Shown one piece after another: positions 11,777 through 23,146 of a stretch of DNA of 64,000 bases (position 1 is the first letter of the stretch; each line of letters opens with the position of its first letter). The notes below the pieces were generated by a model. The model was not told the origin of the DNA, searched no databases, and was given only the letters and a program-made list of their open reading frames with translations. This DNA is from Davidsoniella eucalypti (taxonomy: Eukaryota > Ascomycota > Sordariomycetes > Microascales > Ceratocystidaceae). Both the position numbers and the translations under genes were made by a program. The stretch spans positions 62,001-126,000 of the forward strand of contig RMBW01000089.1 of the NCBI GenBank assembly GCA_004009845.1, read 5' to 3'.

Positions 11777-13317
11777 CTAGAACGATGGCGACGGCTCAGT
11801 TCCAGTAGCCCCGGATGGGAATATGTAGTTCTCGCTAGTAGCTTCCGTGCCCTCGGCGGGTGGAAAATCGGCACCGCTAGCTTGGCCAGTCGTAGCGCCA
11901 TATTCAGCTTGGTTTGAGGACGATGTACTCCCATAATCTTGGCTCGTAGGCCGAGCTTGAGGTTCGCGAGCGTTCGTGTTCTGTTGACTAGCTGGTTAGA
12001 TCCGTTCTTGAACCAAGAAGTGACAGTCATTTGTTATATGTATTTTCACGTGGTTACTCACATCACGGTATTTGGCAAGATAGATCTTAAGAGCCTCTGC
12101 ATAGTTTTCAAAGCCCAGAGACGTCATGGCAAACAAGATGTCTTCGCCATTGACGGTCTTGCGCTTTTCTTGGTGACACTTTTCCGAAGCTATTTTTGAT
12201 TGTCAGTATATGATGCTTGGTAGGTTTCTTCATAGTCGTTGCAGATGTTTGTTGACTTCTCTTACCCTCACTAGTAATAAATGAAATGAATTCACTGACA
12301 CATTCTTGCATGCATTCTTTGGCCTCCTTTGCTATCTTAGCGTTCTCTGGGAGGGCATTCTTCATAATCCGCGCAACTGGTGCAAAATTTCTAATGTTAG
12401 CATCAACATCTTCACTTCGTGTACTCATGTCTGCAGCCAATTCTTCCTGGCTTTGAAAGGATAGTTCCGGGTTCGCGTGAGACTTTAGCTCATCTACAAG
12501 ATCGGTTATCGACCGAGTTGGTAGTGATGGCGATCCACTTGGCATGATCGATATGATGATAATTTATTTCCACGGGCTACACGGAGACATGATATGATGG
12601 TTTTGGAAGCTGTGGACAAAGAATAGAAAGCATATTCTCTCACCATGAGCTCGGGAAAAAACATCGTTTAAGAGATGGCCGCGATTATCTCTTTGTGCTT
12701 GGCTGCTTCGTATTGAACCCAAAGCGTATGCATGGATTACTGCTGTGCTCCATCAAGGACGTTATGCAAAGATGTTTGTTTTGGGTAGCTTCACCATCTT
12801 CCTCCACAGATAACCCGAAGTAGCACAACCGCCAACAGCTATGTATAGAAGAGGAATCTACCGGCTATCACTGCTTCCATTGTACTAGCCAGTGACGACT
12901 CATACGGGTGTGGAGTGCATACGACGAGATAAGTGGACAGCATGTGGTGACAACGGACAACAGCGTCAAGCTATAGTGAACAGCAACACGACAGATTTGT
13001 CTTACCAATGACTCAAGACACACATGACTAGCACATGTGAAGGTCGGTCGTTATGGGGTTGTGCGCTATCCAGCATGCCGCCTCGTTTAGAAGTGTAAAA
13101 TGAAGGTGAAGATATGTTGAAAGGAATAGAAAGATCAGGGAATATACGCACCATTTGCTATAGGAAGCCAGCGATCCTGTTCCTTGACCTCGAAATCAAA
13201 TCCGAGGCCTGTGCCAGTGGGGTCTTGACTGTCGTTCATTTGGTCATCAACATCGACATCCTGAGCGCTGTGCTCGGCATCTTTAGGCAGGTTCTGGTTT
13301 GGAGGAGAATCCGACAT
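11777..13317 (-). CDS. HAP3: CCAAT-binding factor subunit HAP3 (NF-YB / HapC)
   Basis: Four exons: 13317-13152, 12376-12266, 12189-12062 and 11980-11777, giving 202 aa. The product is the NF-YB-type histone-fold subunit of the heterotrimeric CCAAT-binding complex in the nucleus, which pairs with HAP5 and then HAP2. The spliced protein contains the near-invariant core from RWLPIANVARIMKNALPEN through the YAEALKIYLAKYR end (about residues 48-135), including the conserved EAKECMQECVSEFISFITSE helix. The tail is Ser/Thr/Gly-rich and unconserved. The first intron is 775 nt, long for this window, but has a GTGCGT donor and a GCTAAC branch site about 20 nt before its CAG acceptor. The splice joins AAT-G to TT-GCG and restores the invariant Val. 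The next introns are 76 and 81 nt. A CCAAT pentamer lies about 80 nt upstream of the ATG (13397-13401). Confidence 0.95.
12377..12545 (-). CDS. possible alternative first exon of HAP3, inside intron 1
   Basis: An ATG at 12545 opens a frame of 56 codons that reads without a stop into the histone-fold exon at 12376, in the correct phase. The resulting N-terminus begins MPSGSPSLPTRS and ends NIRNFAP directly before VARIMKNALP. It would replace the normal exon 1 and its conserved WLPIAN segment. The same bases contain the intron branch site, so the constitutive mRNA removes them. An alternative promoter inside the intron, or intron retention, would be needed to use this start. It may be chance, since only 56 codons are involved. 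Confidence 0.25.
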
Positions 13318-16300
13318 TTTGGGAACGGACGTCTGATGCTTGCGGCGATACGTGCTTTTTGTATGGGGGCGGTTATTATGTGCTTACTCGCCAGTAATTG
13401 GGTAGTGCGTGATAAATCCTCGACTTGAATGGAGGAGCTTTTGAGTCTCTGACTGGTAATGTTCCGTCAGGCCCCTGAAAGTCTTTACACAGGCAAATGG
13501 GGCGTGGGGTTGTGACTAAGGAGCCAACAACTCGCGTGCTTTAGGTTCAAACGAGGATAGTGGTGACAGTATACACGTGCACACGCTTTGCATCAATCAG
13601 TTGGTGATGTGGACCGCCTAGATACTCGAGATGTATGTCTACGGCGCTCGTTAGAGTTAAGCCTAGCGCTCAAACACACGCATGTACGTTCACCAAACAC
13701 AGCTAGATAAGCCAAGCTAAACTCTGGGCCTATATGATGTATGAGCCGCGAGTTCTGTCTGTAGTTCCTTCTATTTCGCTGGTGGCTTCAGCGATAAGAT
13801 TAAAGCAATACGTGAATATAATCGTACTTGAATGTCTTGGTTGTACGTTGATCAAAAGATCGACGTCAACAGATTTTGCAGTTGAGACCAAACCACAGAT
13901 AGACCTGAAGCTGGATCTTGAGTTGAGAATCACTTGTAATGAGATAAATGTGTGTAGCGGCAAGGTTCAGAGACTAGTATTTGTGATCATTGGGCTGCAA
14001 GAACCTAGGAGTCATTATGTGATTAGTATACCTGCTCGTAGTAATGCTATGTGATGAAGAGGATAGCCGCCTGGATCGACGCCCACTGAAAGTGAAAGGG
14101 AATAGCCTGTATGAGAATATGGATTGGTCGGGCTAAACCAGAACAGAAGTTACAGGCGAAGTCCGACATAGCATCGCTACTGGCCTAAAATAAGTGAGAT
14201 TGCCAACGACCAATGGCCCTCTAGTCACATTGATCGCAGTCGGTAATATCCAAGGCAATGCGATAGTGGTTCCGAGGACTAGATACGTCAGATCCGACTC
14301 GTCGATGCTCAATTGGTATTTTAGGCTGTAGGCGACCAATGTATATGTACACTTGTATCTGAGTGTGTAGAGGTTACACTAGTCTATGCTTGTGCTGCAA
14401 AGGTCCGTCGCGACGGCGTGTCGTGCCACAACTTGACCATTCTAAGAATCGAGGAGCCCACTGTACGAAGCAAGCCAGTGTGAGTCCTCCTGCCGCTAGT
14501 CGCCGATGATACAGGTGCTTCAAGAGCTGTGGGACTAGTCTACAGTGGCCTCGTAGTATAGTGATAGGCATACAGTCATGCGCGAGTCTGCCTGCCTGAG
14601 ATGCAATGTCCGAGCCGCTGCGAAGCAATTGGTCGGTCGCGACAAGCCCACAGCACCAATATGACGGCCACATAGAAAGTTTCCAATAGTGGTAAACAGT
14701 AAGCGGCGGGGTGAGTGTATCCAATAAGCAAAAATGGGCGGAGGGACCCAAACTCTTCAGCGCATCGCAGCGCAACACATGTAATAGTATAAACGGAATA
14801 TTGCTGATATGATACCTTTCTTTTCTTCTCAGTGAAGACCGACGAACAAGGCACAAACAATGCTGATGAGTGATGGAATTGACTGGTAAACTTACAGCTA
14901 TCAATCTCGGTCCAATGGCTTAGATCGACGATTAGAGCTTGGTGCGATTGAGACGTGCTTCGGAATAAATTGATGATGAAGAAAAAAACAAAAATGGCCG
15001 TTGGAAAATGACGTGGGCTGGACATTCCTTGTTAATTAATCAAAGAAGCGAACTAAGTTTCTGTTGCTTCGGTTCAGTTTAGTAGGCAGGCAGCTTGCTC
15101 CAAGGGTCTACTTTAAGGGACTGTAGGTTCTGGAGACTTTTCGGAGTCCCTGCCTAATATGGCAAGGATAAGTACCGTCTACTTGCAACAAGGCTCGCCC
15201 CGCGCAGTAGTGGGGCAATACAAACTACATAACTGTAGTTGTATGGTTAGCTCTTCATCATAGAGCTTGTCATAATACATGTAACATCTCAAGCATAAAG
15301 TCCTCATCAGTACCGGATTCAAGTTTTTCTCATTGTCTTACATGTTTGGTAGCTATCCTCTTCTCGTGGCTTTATGGGGCCCTCAGTCAAGTTCCTGGAT
15401 AATTTGCTTCCGGCCATCAACCTTGGGATCTGCTGAAAGCCTTCTACATTTGCTATCGGTAACGTCGGGCTTTTTCTTTTGATGCTTTCTCGAAATTGAA
15501 ATGCCTTGCCCCTTTCCTATGGGTAACTATGACGCTGTTTCAGAGGGTTTGAACTCGCTTCTGGAAGTTGGGTTAGATTTGAAAAAAAAAACGATGAAAA
15601 AAACACGGTGAGGGCCTCCATCCTTCAGCCTAGGAGGGTCAACGTATGCAAAGTACATCTGCATTTTGTTACTCCAAGTAATGATATCCAGTTATAAGAA
15701 TATTTGGCTCCGGGTACTGTATGTTTTTGATCTATAAAAGTATTCTCTAATGATCTATCTCGGATAATTCTACTACCAGAACCTTCTACTTTCAAAATTG
15801 ATTATATTTATATCTCCGTGATAATGTAGTCAAGTGATATAATAGAAGGGAGAAGTCAAGCTAAGAATCAATATAGTTGGTATACAGTTTGCCTTCATCT
15901 CAATCTCTTGTCAGCTTAGTCTTTTGGTCGTATCTAAGCCTAGCAAATATTTGAGTCTAGAGAAAACAATTATCGAAGGCCCAATAGAAGTTCAGACATA
16001 TCAGCCCCTTCCAGAACAGTTGGTTTGATTGGGTCTTCGACGAACATCAACAGATGAAACTATATGTATGCCAGCGTGAAAATTAAATCAAATAACTACT
16101 CATTCTGTTGCGAGCTGAGCATCATTACTGTCCAATCGGAAGTTTTGGCACTCACTCGGTCACATATGAACCCAAAGGACAGTTTACCATAGAAATAGCC
16201 ATATACGACTTTATATATCATCATCACGATATACAGACTATAGACAATTCGAGGTCCTAGTTTTCTCTATCACAGAATATTGTAACATGTACGCAATAAG

Positions 16301-16376
16301 ATCCAATAATTTGAGTTGACATGAATGGTGACAACAGATAATGAACGTCGAATTACTAACTATATATCGATATCGG
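13318..16376. other. 3 kb gap: HAP3 promoter, PFD2 3' region, no recognised gene
   Basis: The HAP3 promoter lies at the left end and the 3' end of the prefoldin gene at the right. In between, minus-strand frames at 15025-14576 (149 codons, ATG start) and 14904-14374 (no ATG at its head) overlap. The first begins with a hydrophobic stretch like a signal peptide (about residues 8-22) and contains a perfect GTAAGT donor near 14896. I could not assemble a convincing spliced protein from them and do not recognise either. The remainder (15.0-16.4 kb) is AT-rich with only short frames. Confidence 0.45.
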
Positions 16377-16957
16377 CTATGATTGCACAACCTGGACATT
16401 GTTCTTTTTCTATATAGACGAGGTTCTGTCAGCAACGAGCACGTCAATGACGTGAAAGGGGGTAGTCTTTTGGGCAGAGATTCGTAACAAACCTTCCACT
16501 TTTGTAGCTCATCCTCCTTGAGCTTGTAGTTCTTGACGAGATCTTCAAGCACCTTCTTCAGGCCCTCTGCATTAGTCTGGAGCATAGGCTTCACTTCATC
16601 GACGGTGCGCTCAACCAAAACACCATTGATTAGGCGAAAGCACTTCCGATCGCCAGGGAGTGGCTCAAGAGTCTCGAGGACCAGTCTATACGATGTTAGG
16701 CTCCACGCTCAACGGAGAGAACCCCCGTTCACTCATACGAGACTTACTTGTGTTCTTCGCTGTCTTGTTCAATCTCTCCGATCTTGCTGGCAATTTGTTG
16801 CAAAGTGCTCTTGAAATTGCCATATTGGGCTTGCAGGTCTAATCCCAGGTGTCAGTGTTTTTTGTTTTGGTGAGGTGGTCCTAATGTAAACATAAGGTAG
16901 GATTATCATATTAGAGACGGACATACCACCCTGCTTCTTTGATGCTTGAGCGGACAT
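16377..16957 (-). CDS. PFD2: prefoldin subunit 2
   Basis: Four exons: 16957-16927, 16838-16748, 16685-16493 and 16409-16377, giving 115 aa. This is a beta-type subunit of prefoldin (GimC), the hexameric cytosolic co-chaperone that hands nascent actin and tubulin to the CCT chaperonin. Family features are the first coiled-coil helix with NFKSTLQQIASKIGEIEQD, the beta-hairpin region RKCFRLINGVLVERTVDEV, and the second helix ending in QKWK. The last exon is only 33 nt and encodes KKNNVQVVQS, the standard prefoldin-2 C-terminus. This confirms the final splice. Introns are 88, 62 and 83 nt. The length matches the family (about 110-120 aa). It is divergent from CMC2, with 346 bp between the start codons. 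Confidence 0.95.
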
Positions 16958-17303
16958 TTTTATATGATATTGCGAGGAGATACGCTGATCAAGAAAGACA
17001 ACTTTAATCGTCTTTGATGCCTTAGATGTACGTTAAGGGACTTCTTTCTCGAAACCTCACGACTAGTTTGTGTGTGACAGAGACGATCAAAAATGTAGTG
17101 GGGACGGTAACCATATTTAGGGTTATTAATGCTGCTATATAACCCTTTTTAGTTAACCAAAAATTTTATGGCCTGAAATTGTATGACAGACAGCCTGATT
17201 CTTGGTTCGCTTGAACAAGGATATTTCCTCAGATGATCTTTTACTCACGGCATATTTACCTTAACATCGAGTAAAATAAACGGATTAAATATTCACCGCA
17301 ATA
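16958..17303. promoter_or_regulatory. shared divergent promoter of PFD2 and CMC2
   Basis: Only 346 bp separate the two start codons, so both promoters and 5' UTRs must be here. The clearest element is an inverted repeat AGGGTTAT-(12 nt)-ATAACCCT at 17119-17146. Its left arm lies in TTTAGGGTTATT, a telobox-like sequence. TTAGGG-type sites bind TBF1/TRF-class factors at some housekeeping promoters in yeasts; that this happens here is inference. Confidence 0.5.
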
Positions 17304-17606
17304 ATGCATTCACATCTCCACAAGCCCGCCAATATCCGTAAGTATTTTACTCGTGTCATGGATGAGTCTTAGACTAACTATATGCTGACTATCTACAAAA
17401 CAGCCTGCTGGGATGTGATCCACGCTCTCGAAGAATGCCATGCTCGCGGCTTCCTTTGGAAGTCTCTAGGCCAGTGCAATACTATGAAGACTAACGTCAA
17501 CAAGTGCCTTGGTGAACAGCGTGCGTTACGCGCCACCAAGAACCGTGAAAAGGCCATGGCTCGCCGCGAGAAAATCAAGGAGTCAGAACGGGAGTTGGGT
17601 CTTTAA
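17304..17606 (+). CDS. CMC2: COX assembly mitochondrial protein 2 (twin CX9C)
   Basis: Two exons: 17304-17337 and 17404-17606, giving 78 aa. CMC2 is a small soluble protein of the mitochondrial intermembrane space, imported by the Mia40 disulfide relay and needed for cytochrome c oxidase biogenesis together with CMC1. The protein begins MHSHLHKPAN, the family's usual start, and has the twin CX9C motif: Cys13 and Cys23, then Cys36 and Cys46, each pair with exactly nine residues between. A basic and acidic helix follows to the C-terminus. The 66 nt intron falls right before the first Cys; splicing C to CC gives Pro-Cys. The length fits the family (about 70-110 aa). It is convergent with the TMEM14 gene. 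Confidence 0.9.
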
Positions 17607-17870
17607 ACCCGACATTCCGGGGTTATCGGTCACGGGAGTCAATTGGTGCTTATGCTATCATTGATCACGCCTGACACCATCTCGAGCCTACTAGAGACTG
17701 TACAATATTGGCGTTTTCGGCGTTATTTTTAGGTTGACTTGCACATAGTTCACAGATTCACGGTCAATACAGCGGTAGCATGATATAGATATTCACTTAA
17801 TTATGTCAAGTGTAATATAATAATTCAACAATCTTTCACAAAAAGACACCAAATCATGCCGACGATGTGT

Positions 17871-18300
17871 TTACAGCTTCTCAGAGTAAGCCTTACCAAA
17901 TGTCAGCATACCTAAGGTAGCAATAACACTGAGCACCATGGGCACAGGCTTGCGAAGACGGATAGCACGGGGAATAGAAGCACCACCTAGAATCACAGAG
18001 GCGAGCAAGCTTAGCTCAACGCCACCGGAAGAAGCTTCCTGCTGGCGGTAACCACCGATTCCGTCTAGAAATAGTTAGTTTCTTGCTGAAAAAAAAGTCA
18101 GTCATGTGTTTGGGAAATTTACACAAAAGGCCGACACTGCAGCCGGCAGCGATAGAGGGAATCGACTTGGTACGGGCGTAGCCGGCGATACCACCGGCGG
18201 CAGTAAGTACGGAAAGAACGTAGGAGGTAGCGAAGAGAGACTGCGATCTATGTTAATATATGCTAAATGAATGTTTATGAATAAAGGGCAAACGAACCAT
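17871..18300 (-). CDS. TMEM14 / UPF0136 family small membrane protein
   Basis: Three exons: 18300-18298 (the ATG alone), 18240-18123 and 18064-17871, giving 104 aa. The family is made of four-helix membrane proteins. Mammalian TMEM14C is a mitochondrial inner-membrane protein needed for haem synthesis; the role of fungal members is less clear. Seen here are four short hydrophobic, Gly/Ala-rich helices, the N-terminal YVLSVLTAAGGIAGYART block, the GLLYGIGGYR loop and the PRAIRLRKPVPM motif between helices 3 and 4. Introns are 57 and 58 nt. The first follows the start codon directly, so exon 1 contributes only Met. An ATG further inside would cut helix 1, so I chose this start. The gene is convergent with CMC2 and divergent from OST2. 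Confidence 0.85.
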
Positions 18301-19092
18301 GGCGACTGTAAAGAGGTTAAGAACAAGAGTGAATATTGTTATTAGCTCATGAATTGGGCTAAGAAGATGCTAATTCGGATTTAAGTCTCTCTACTACAAT
18401 ATATTTTTATTGAGACCAGAAATTGCATCCTGAGGCCATGCATTACATATGTACATCATGCCCATAGCTGGCGGAGTATCGCCTAATAAGGTAGCATTTG
18501 ATTTGAGATAACAACTTACAAGAACTGGAGCAAGAACACCAACGGGCTAAGTCTCTTGTTTTGAATTTTTCAGATGCGATATACCACGAATAATAGAAGA
18601 AGGAAGCTCTACGCAGGACCGGATTGTACCTTGCTTTAAACACCGTCGTTGTAACGATGAATATTGGGCTCCACAAGTTCTCTTCTTCAGACTCCAGCCC
18701 AAAAAAGACAAGCATCGAACCTGAAGCCACAGCTAGGCCACATATACTAGCTCTTATCTTATCGGCATGTCCACATTAGGAAATATGGTAGCGCCAGACA
18801 TGTGGCGTGAAGCTGCGTGTTCACTGAAGCTTTGGAGTTGGCATGGGTTTCAAGTTTACTATTGGTACTAATGGGCAGTGCGCAAGTAAAGCCAGCAAGT
18901 AAGTTTGTTGCGATTTGAATTCTTGTTGCGCAAGCGCATCTTCTAGACCTTTTCAAACTTCTTTTTCCACGCTTACCAACTCGAAACGACCAAGCTTACT
19001 ATATTCTAACATATCGCCATTGCACATTCTCGAACAAAAGACCTCTTCCAAGCCCTGCTACACCAATATATAAGTAGTCCATATAAGTTACA
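18301..19092. promoter_or_regulatory. shared divergent promoter region of TMEM14-family gene and OST2
   Basis: There are 792 bp between two outward-facing start codons. The only frame of note (18730-18443, minus, 95 codons) has no recognisable content. A TATATAAG-like sequence (19067-19074) lies about 20 bp before the OST2 ATG at 19093, closer than a TATA box normally sits, so it probably belongs to the 5' UTR. Confidence 0.4.
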
Positions 19093-19797
19093 ATGGCCAA
19101 GAAGAACGCCAACCGTGATGCCTCTCCGGCTGCTAAGCCGGTAGCTTCTGCCGCACCTGCTGAAGCTGCCCCCGTTGCCGTTCCCTCCAAGGCCGCAACC
19201 TTGGAGAAGAAGCAGGAGTGGAACAAGGTCATCGACAACATTGTTTCGCACTACATCAAGACTACGCCGCAACGGACGAAGCTGCTCGACATCTTCATGG
19301 CTTTCCTGGTCGCTGTGGGTGTGCTGCAGTTCTTGTACTGCGTGCTGGCTGGCAACTTCGTAAGTCTTAGTTTAAACCTGAAGTAAAAGTGCTGTAATTT
19401 ATCTTGCTAATACTTTTTTTCTCGATATTTAGCCCTTCAATGCCTTTCTTTCGGGATTCAGCGCCACTGTTGGCCAATTTGTCCTCACTGGTAGGTCGTT
19501 CTTTCGGTCTTGGTCTTGATACTATCAACTTTCGAGAAACTAAGCCCCAGACTTAAAATGCCTGATCTTTCGCTAACATGCCACGCAACCATAGCTTCTC
19601 TGCGCATTCAAACCAATAACGCAAACAAATCCCAGTTCCCCGAAGTATCACCTGAGCGGTAAGTTCTACTCTCACTATCACTAGTATTCTAGCATGACAG
19701 CAATTGGTACTAACATAATTCCTGCTATAGAGCATTTGCCGATTTCGTGGGCTGCAGCCTTATTCTACACTTCTTCTGCATCAACTTCATCAACTAA
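19093..19797 (+). CDS. OST2: oligosaccharyltransferase subunit OST2 (DAD1)
   Basis: Four exons: 19093-19359, 19433-19490, 19595-19658 and 19731-19797, giving 151 aa. OST2/DAD1 is a small integral subunit of the ER oligosaccharyltransferase that moves the dolichol-linked glycan onto Asn in nascent proteins. The conserved body has three membrane helices: LLDIFMAFLVAVGVLQFLYC, then the PFNAFLSGFSATVGQFVLTASLR helix, then the RAFADFVGCSLILHFFCINF end, which is the invariant DAD1 C-terminus. The N-terminal 45 residues are Ala/Pro/Lys-rich and longer than in animals, as is usual in filamentous fungi. The ATG sits in a good context (CACAATGGC-like). Introns are 73, 104 and 72 nt. It is convergent with GRASP. 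Confidence 0.95.
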
Positions 19798-20219
19798 ACG
19801 AATCCCTGCGTTACCGATTGTCATTTCTCTACACTCGACATCATCCATGCATCTCAATAACCCTTACAAACCTATCATAGCATTATGGTAGCTCTGTACT
19901 GATACCTGTACCTATTGTTACTATGAAGTTTGCCTTGCAATCATAGACTCCGTTTCTGTTTCTTTTGTCACCAGCAACAACAACACAAATATCAAATTTC
20001 TCGGATACCCAGACTGACGCCTGTAAAAGGCACTCGCGGGCATAAGTCATGGCTAGAATTGGGGAAAAAAGTCTAGTCTTTCTGTTTAACAAATAAATAC
20101 AAGCTACATATAAAGACACGTACTGTACATATAACACACATATTTCTCATACACAAGCTCTCCTTGACGCAATATATATCAACGACTTTGAATTTCCCAT
20201 TATCATTGATACCACAGTT
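19798..20219. other. convergent 3' region of OST2 and GRASP
   Basis: These 422 bp lie between two stop codons and hold both 3' UTRs and terminators. No coding frame or other structure is evident. Confidence 0.5.
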
Positions 20220-21497
20220 CTACTCTGCTTGAGCTTGGGGACTCGTCGGCTGCGATGAAGCTGCTGGTTGTGGCGGCGACATAGGTGGTTTTATACCAGC
20301 CTTTGGCGGCGGTGGAAGCGGCGTTGATGTTCTGCTGGGCGCATTATCGGCTGCTCTGCTCTTTTGCTCTTCTTCCTTAAAATAATCATCCATGAAGGCA
20401 ATGTTTCCATGAGCACCTCTCTCTTTCTTCTTACGAGCAGCTAATGCGCTGCCCATTGGTGGTGGGGAAGTAGCCATGACCTGAGCTGGAACTAGTATGT
20501 GGGGCGTAGTCGGACTGCCTATTGCAGGCTGGATATGAGGCATCGGAGATGAAGATCTGACGGGCGTAGAGACGAAGCCTTCTTGGTCTTCGACTGGTGA
20601 GTATATAGGAGCAAATCCCCCGGTCTGGATCGTAGAGATGCCACTTCCAGGGTAGGTGCTTGTTGAGCTGGGGTCGGCACTGAACAGGGTTTCGCCAGGT
20701 GCGGTTGTTGGCTCACTCAATGGCGGGGGAATGCGATGAAGAGCTCCGTATCCCAATACACAGCCTAGAATACCCTCACCACCCCAATCGCGCGTCGGCT
20801 GAATAGTCACGGTGCGTGTGACGTTGTATTCATTGTTGTAAACGTATAGGCGGAGTGGGACACCGAGATGAGCCTCTACAAGCTCGCTAAGGCCGCTCTC
20901 TCCGTGCAGAACGCCATCTGGAGATCCGAGAATGTAGTCACCGTAAGGAAGTAGACCACCTAGATCGGCGGGTGAGTTGGGCGCAACGTCAAGGACGTGC
21001 CAGATGTTTGCGGCAACAGCTAGAGGCACCCATTGTAGAGCTAGACCAAGGGAGGCAGTATCACGGGGGACATTGGCGTGAATTTCGCGAGTGCGCTCGC
21101 CCTAAGTTGAGGGAAACATGGTGAGCTAATTATAAATAAGAACCACAGATGCATACGATTGCCAAACAACACATCGAAGAAATGGATACTCGGATATTGC
21201 GGAGGAAGTCAGAAGACCACATGATGCTGTATAACCACATACCTTTGCGTTCCACAAATGGAACATGACCGAGCTACCAGCACAGTTGCGCACTTCTTGT
21301 GCAAATAGGCGTTGATCGGGGTTGTCGATGAGACGGCCATTGATACCAATGACGAAGTCGTACCATGGCTCAATAGCGAGGCCTAGGTTCGTGTTGCGCA
21401 GGACCTGAAAGCCGTATAGCGCTGCAGTGCGCGCAGCTGCTTGCTGCGGCGACTCGCCATCCAGGCGAGAAATGAAGCGGTTGAGAGCGTTAAACAT
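20220..21497 (-). CDS. GRH1: GRASP family protein (Golgi reassembly-stacking, GRH1 homologue)
   Basis: Two exons: 21497-21243 and 21101-20220, joined in phase 0 across a 141 nt intron, giving 378 aa. GRASP proteins tether Golgi membranes in animals. The yeast homologue Grh1 works in early secretory traffic and in unconventional secretion. Two tandem PDZ-like GRASP domains fill about residues 15-205, with the family blocks GFQVLRNTNLGLAIEPWYDFV, GSSVMFHLWNAK and LGGLLPYGDYILGSPDGVLHG. The rest (about 205-378) is a Pro/Ser-rich disordered tail, where metazoan GRASPs are phosphorylated. There is no Gly at position 2, so it cannot be myristoylated. As in yeast Grh1, the start MFNALNRFISRL looks like an amphipathic anchor helix. 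It is divergent from TGS1. Confidence 0.93.
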
Positions 21498-22014
21498 TAC
21501 AAGTGCTTGTCGATGTAGAATCTATGGTATGCGCAGAGGATTGTCGTAATTGGGTGTATGCTTTAGTGAAGTCGAGAGGTTAGAGTATAACACAAAACAC
21601 AATAGAATATATGTGTAGGCCTATGGCTCGATGTTTGGGGAACAGTGTCGCAAGCTGCCCTTGGATGACGATAGCGTTGTGAGGGCCAAACAGCAAGCAA
21701 AGCAAGCTATCGAATACAATACAATTAACTAGTACAAACTTGGCAACCAAGCTTACTCGACTGTGGCGGTGATTTTGGCTGATGTATATATGTATGTGGC
21801 ATATGTGGCGCAAACCCCCAGCTATTTTCCCTTTTGCGCGTTAGTCGCAAAAGTGGCAGTAACTTCACATGCTATCGCTACTGTAAAAAGAGGAAAGAGT
21901 GCTTGAAAAGTAACAATTTTATGCTTTACAACTATCTATTTGTTCTTTTTATTGCTATTCCCCTCCTCTAAGTTCCAGTTATAATTTAATTTCTAATCAC
22001 TAATATCATCCATA
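21498..22014. promoter_or_regulatory. shared divergent promoter region of GRASP and TGS1
   Basis: There are 517 bp between outward-facing start codons. The right part, before TGS1, is pyrimidine-rich (21940-22010), as is common just upstream of fungal start codons. No specific factor site is claimed. Confidence 0.4.
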
Positions 22015-22940
22015 ATGTCAAAAATGCCTAAGCTTTTGACTGAAAAGCTACCATTGACTGATAAATGCTTTCATTACAATGAGCGTTGTGAAGTTCCATC
22101 ACACTTACAAAAGTAGGTTCTTATATATCACCCCAAGCTTTACTCGAGCCCTACTAACGTCAGTGTAGATACTGGTCACAGCGCTACAGCATCTTCCACA
22201 ACTATGACCAAGGCATTCATCTCACCGACGATGCTTGGTTTGGTGTAACGCCAGACTCCATCGCAAAGTAAGTCTTATTCTATCCCATCATAGAAAACCA
22301 TGCGCTGTTCTAACCCCTACCACCTAGTCAGATAGTATACGATATGGAACCAGTCGACACTTCAAAACCTACCCTCCTCGACTGTTTCGGCGGCGTCGGT
22401 GGTAACTCCATCGCCTTCTCATTGTCCGGTATGTGGTCCCACGTGATCTGCGTTGAGCGCGATGCCGATACACTTGCCTGCGCACAACACAATGCCGAAA
22501 TATGCGGCGTACCGCCAGATCGCATCTCTTTCGTACTCGGTGACTCCTTCGAGCTGCTATCATTGGCTGCGTCACGACCTAAGAAACTTCCAAAGAAACT
22601 ACGCATCGAACCGTCAAATACAACAATCTTTGCAAGCCCACCGTGGGGTGGCCCGGGATATGTTGATGCTGAAATATTCGACTTGAGCCTGATGGAACCG
22701 TATAACCTTGATGATTTGTATCAGGCATACAAACAATACGACCATGCTCTGTTTTTACCTCGAAGTAGCGATCTGCGACAGATTGCGGCCCTGGTGCCAG
22801 ATAGAGCCGATATGATAGACGTAATCCACTACTGTATCTCTGGCGCCTCAAAGGCTCTTGTTGCATATATGATTGGTATCCCGGAGAACAAAGAGGGCAA
22901 GGGCCTAGAAGACAAGGGCCGCCAAGAGGCTGCCAAATAA
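22015..22940 (+). CDS. TGS1: trimethylguanosine synthase TGS1
   Basis: Three exons: 22015-22112, 22169-22267 and 22328-22940, giving 269 aa. TGS1 converts the 7-methylguanosine cap of snRNA, snoRNA and telomerase RNA to 2,2,7-trimethylguanosine with S-adenosylmethionine, in the nucleolus. The N-terminal part has the family motif KYWSQRYSIF and the DDAWFGVTPDSIA segment. The methyltransferase fold follows, with the SAM-binding loop LLDCFGGVGGN (about residue 82), the acidic VERDAD end of strand 2, and the catalytic SPPWGGPGY motif (about 168), whose Trp stacks on the guanine. Introns are 56 and 60 nt. The protein is compact like yeast Tgs1 (315 aa) and lacks the long animal N-terminus. It is convergent with DOP1, with only 206 bp between stop codons. 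Confidence 0.95.
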
Positions 22941-23146
22941 ACAATCGATCTCAAGGTTAATCAGTACATACATATACATATACAAATACATTTACATATA
23001 GATCCTGTATCATTAATATATACAACTGGCTATTCAAGTGGTATGAATCTATTATGGTTACGAAAACAAAGTGATATGATTATACAAAGTTTTACTATAC
23101 TAAAAGCCTTATAAACAGCTGTTCATAGGGTCGTGTATATCTATAT

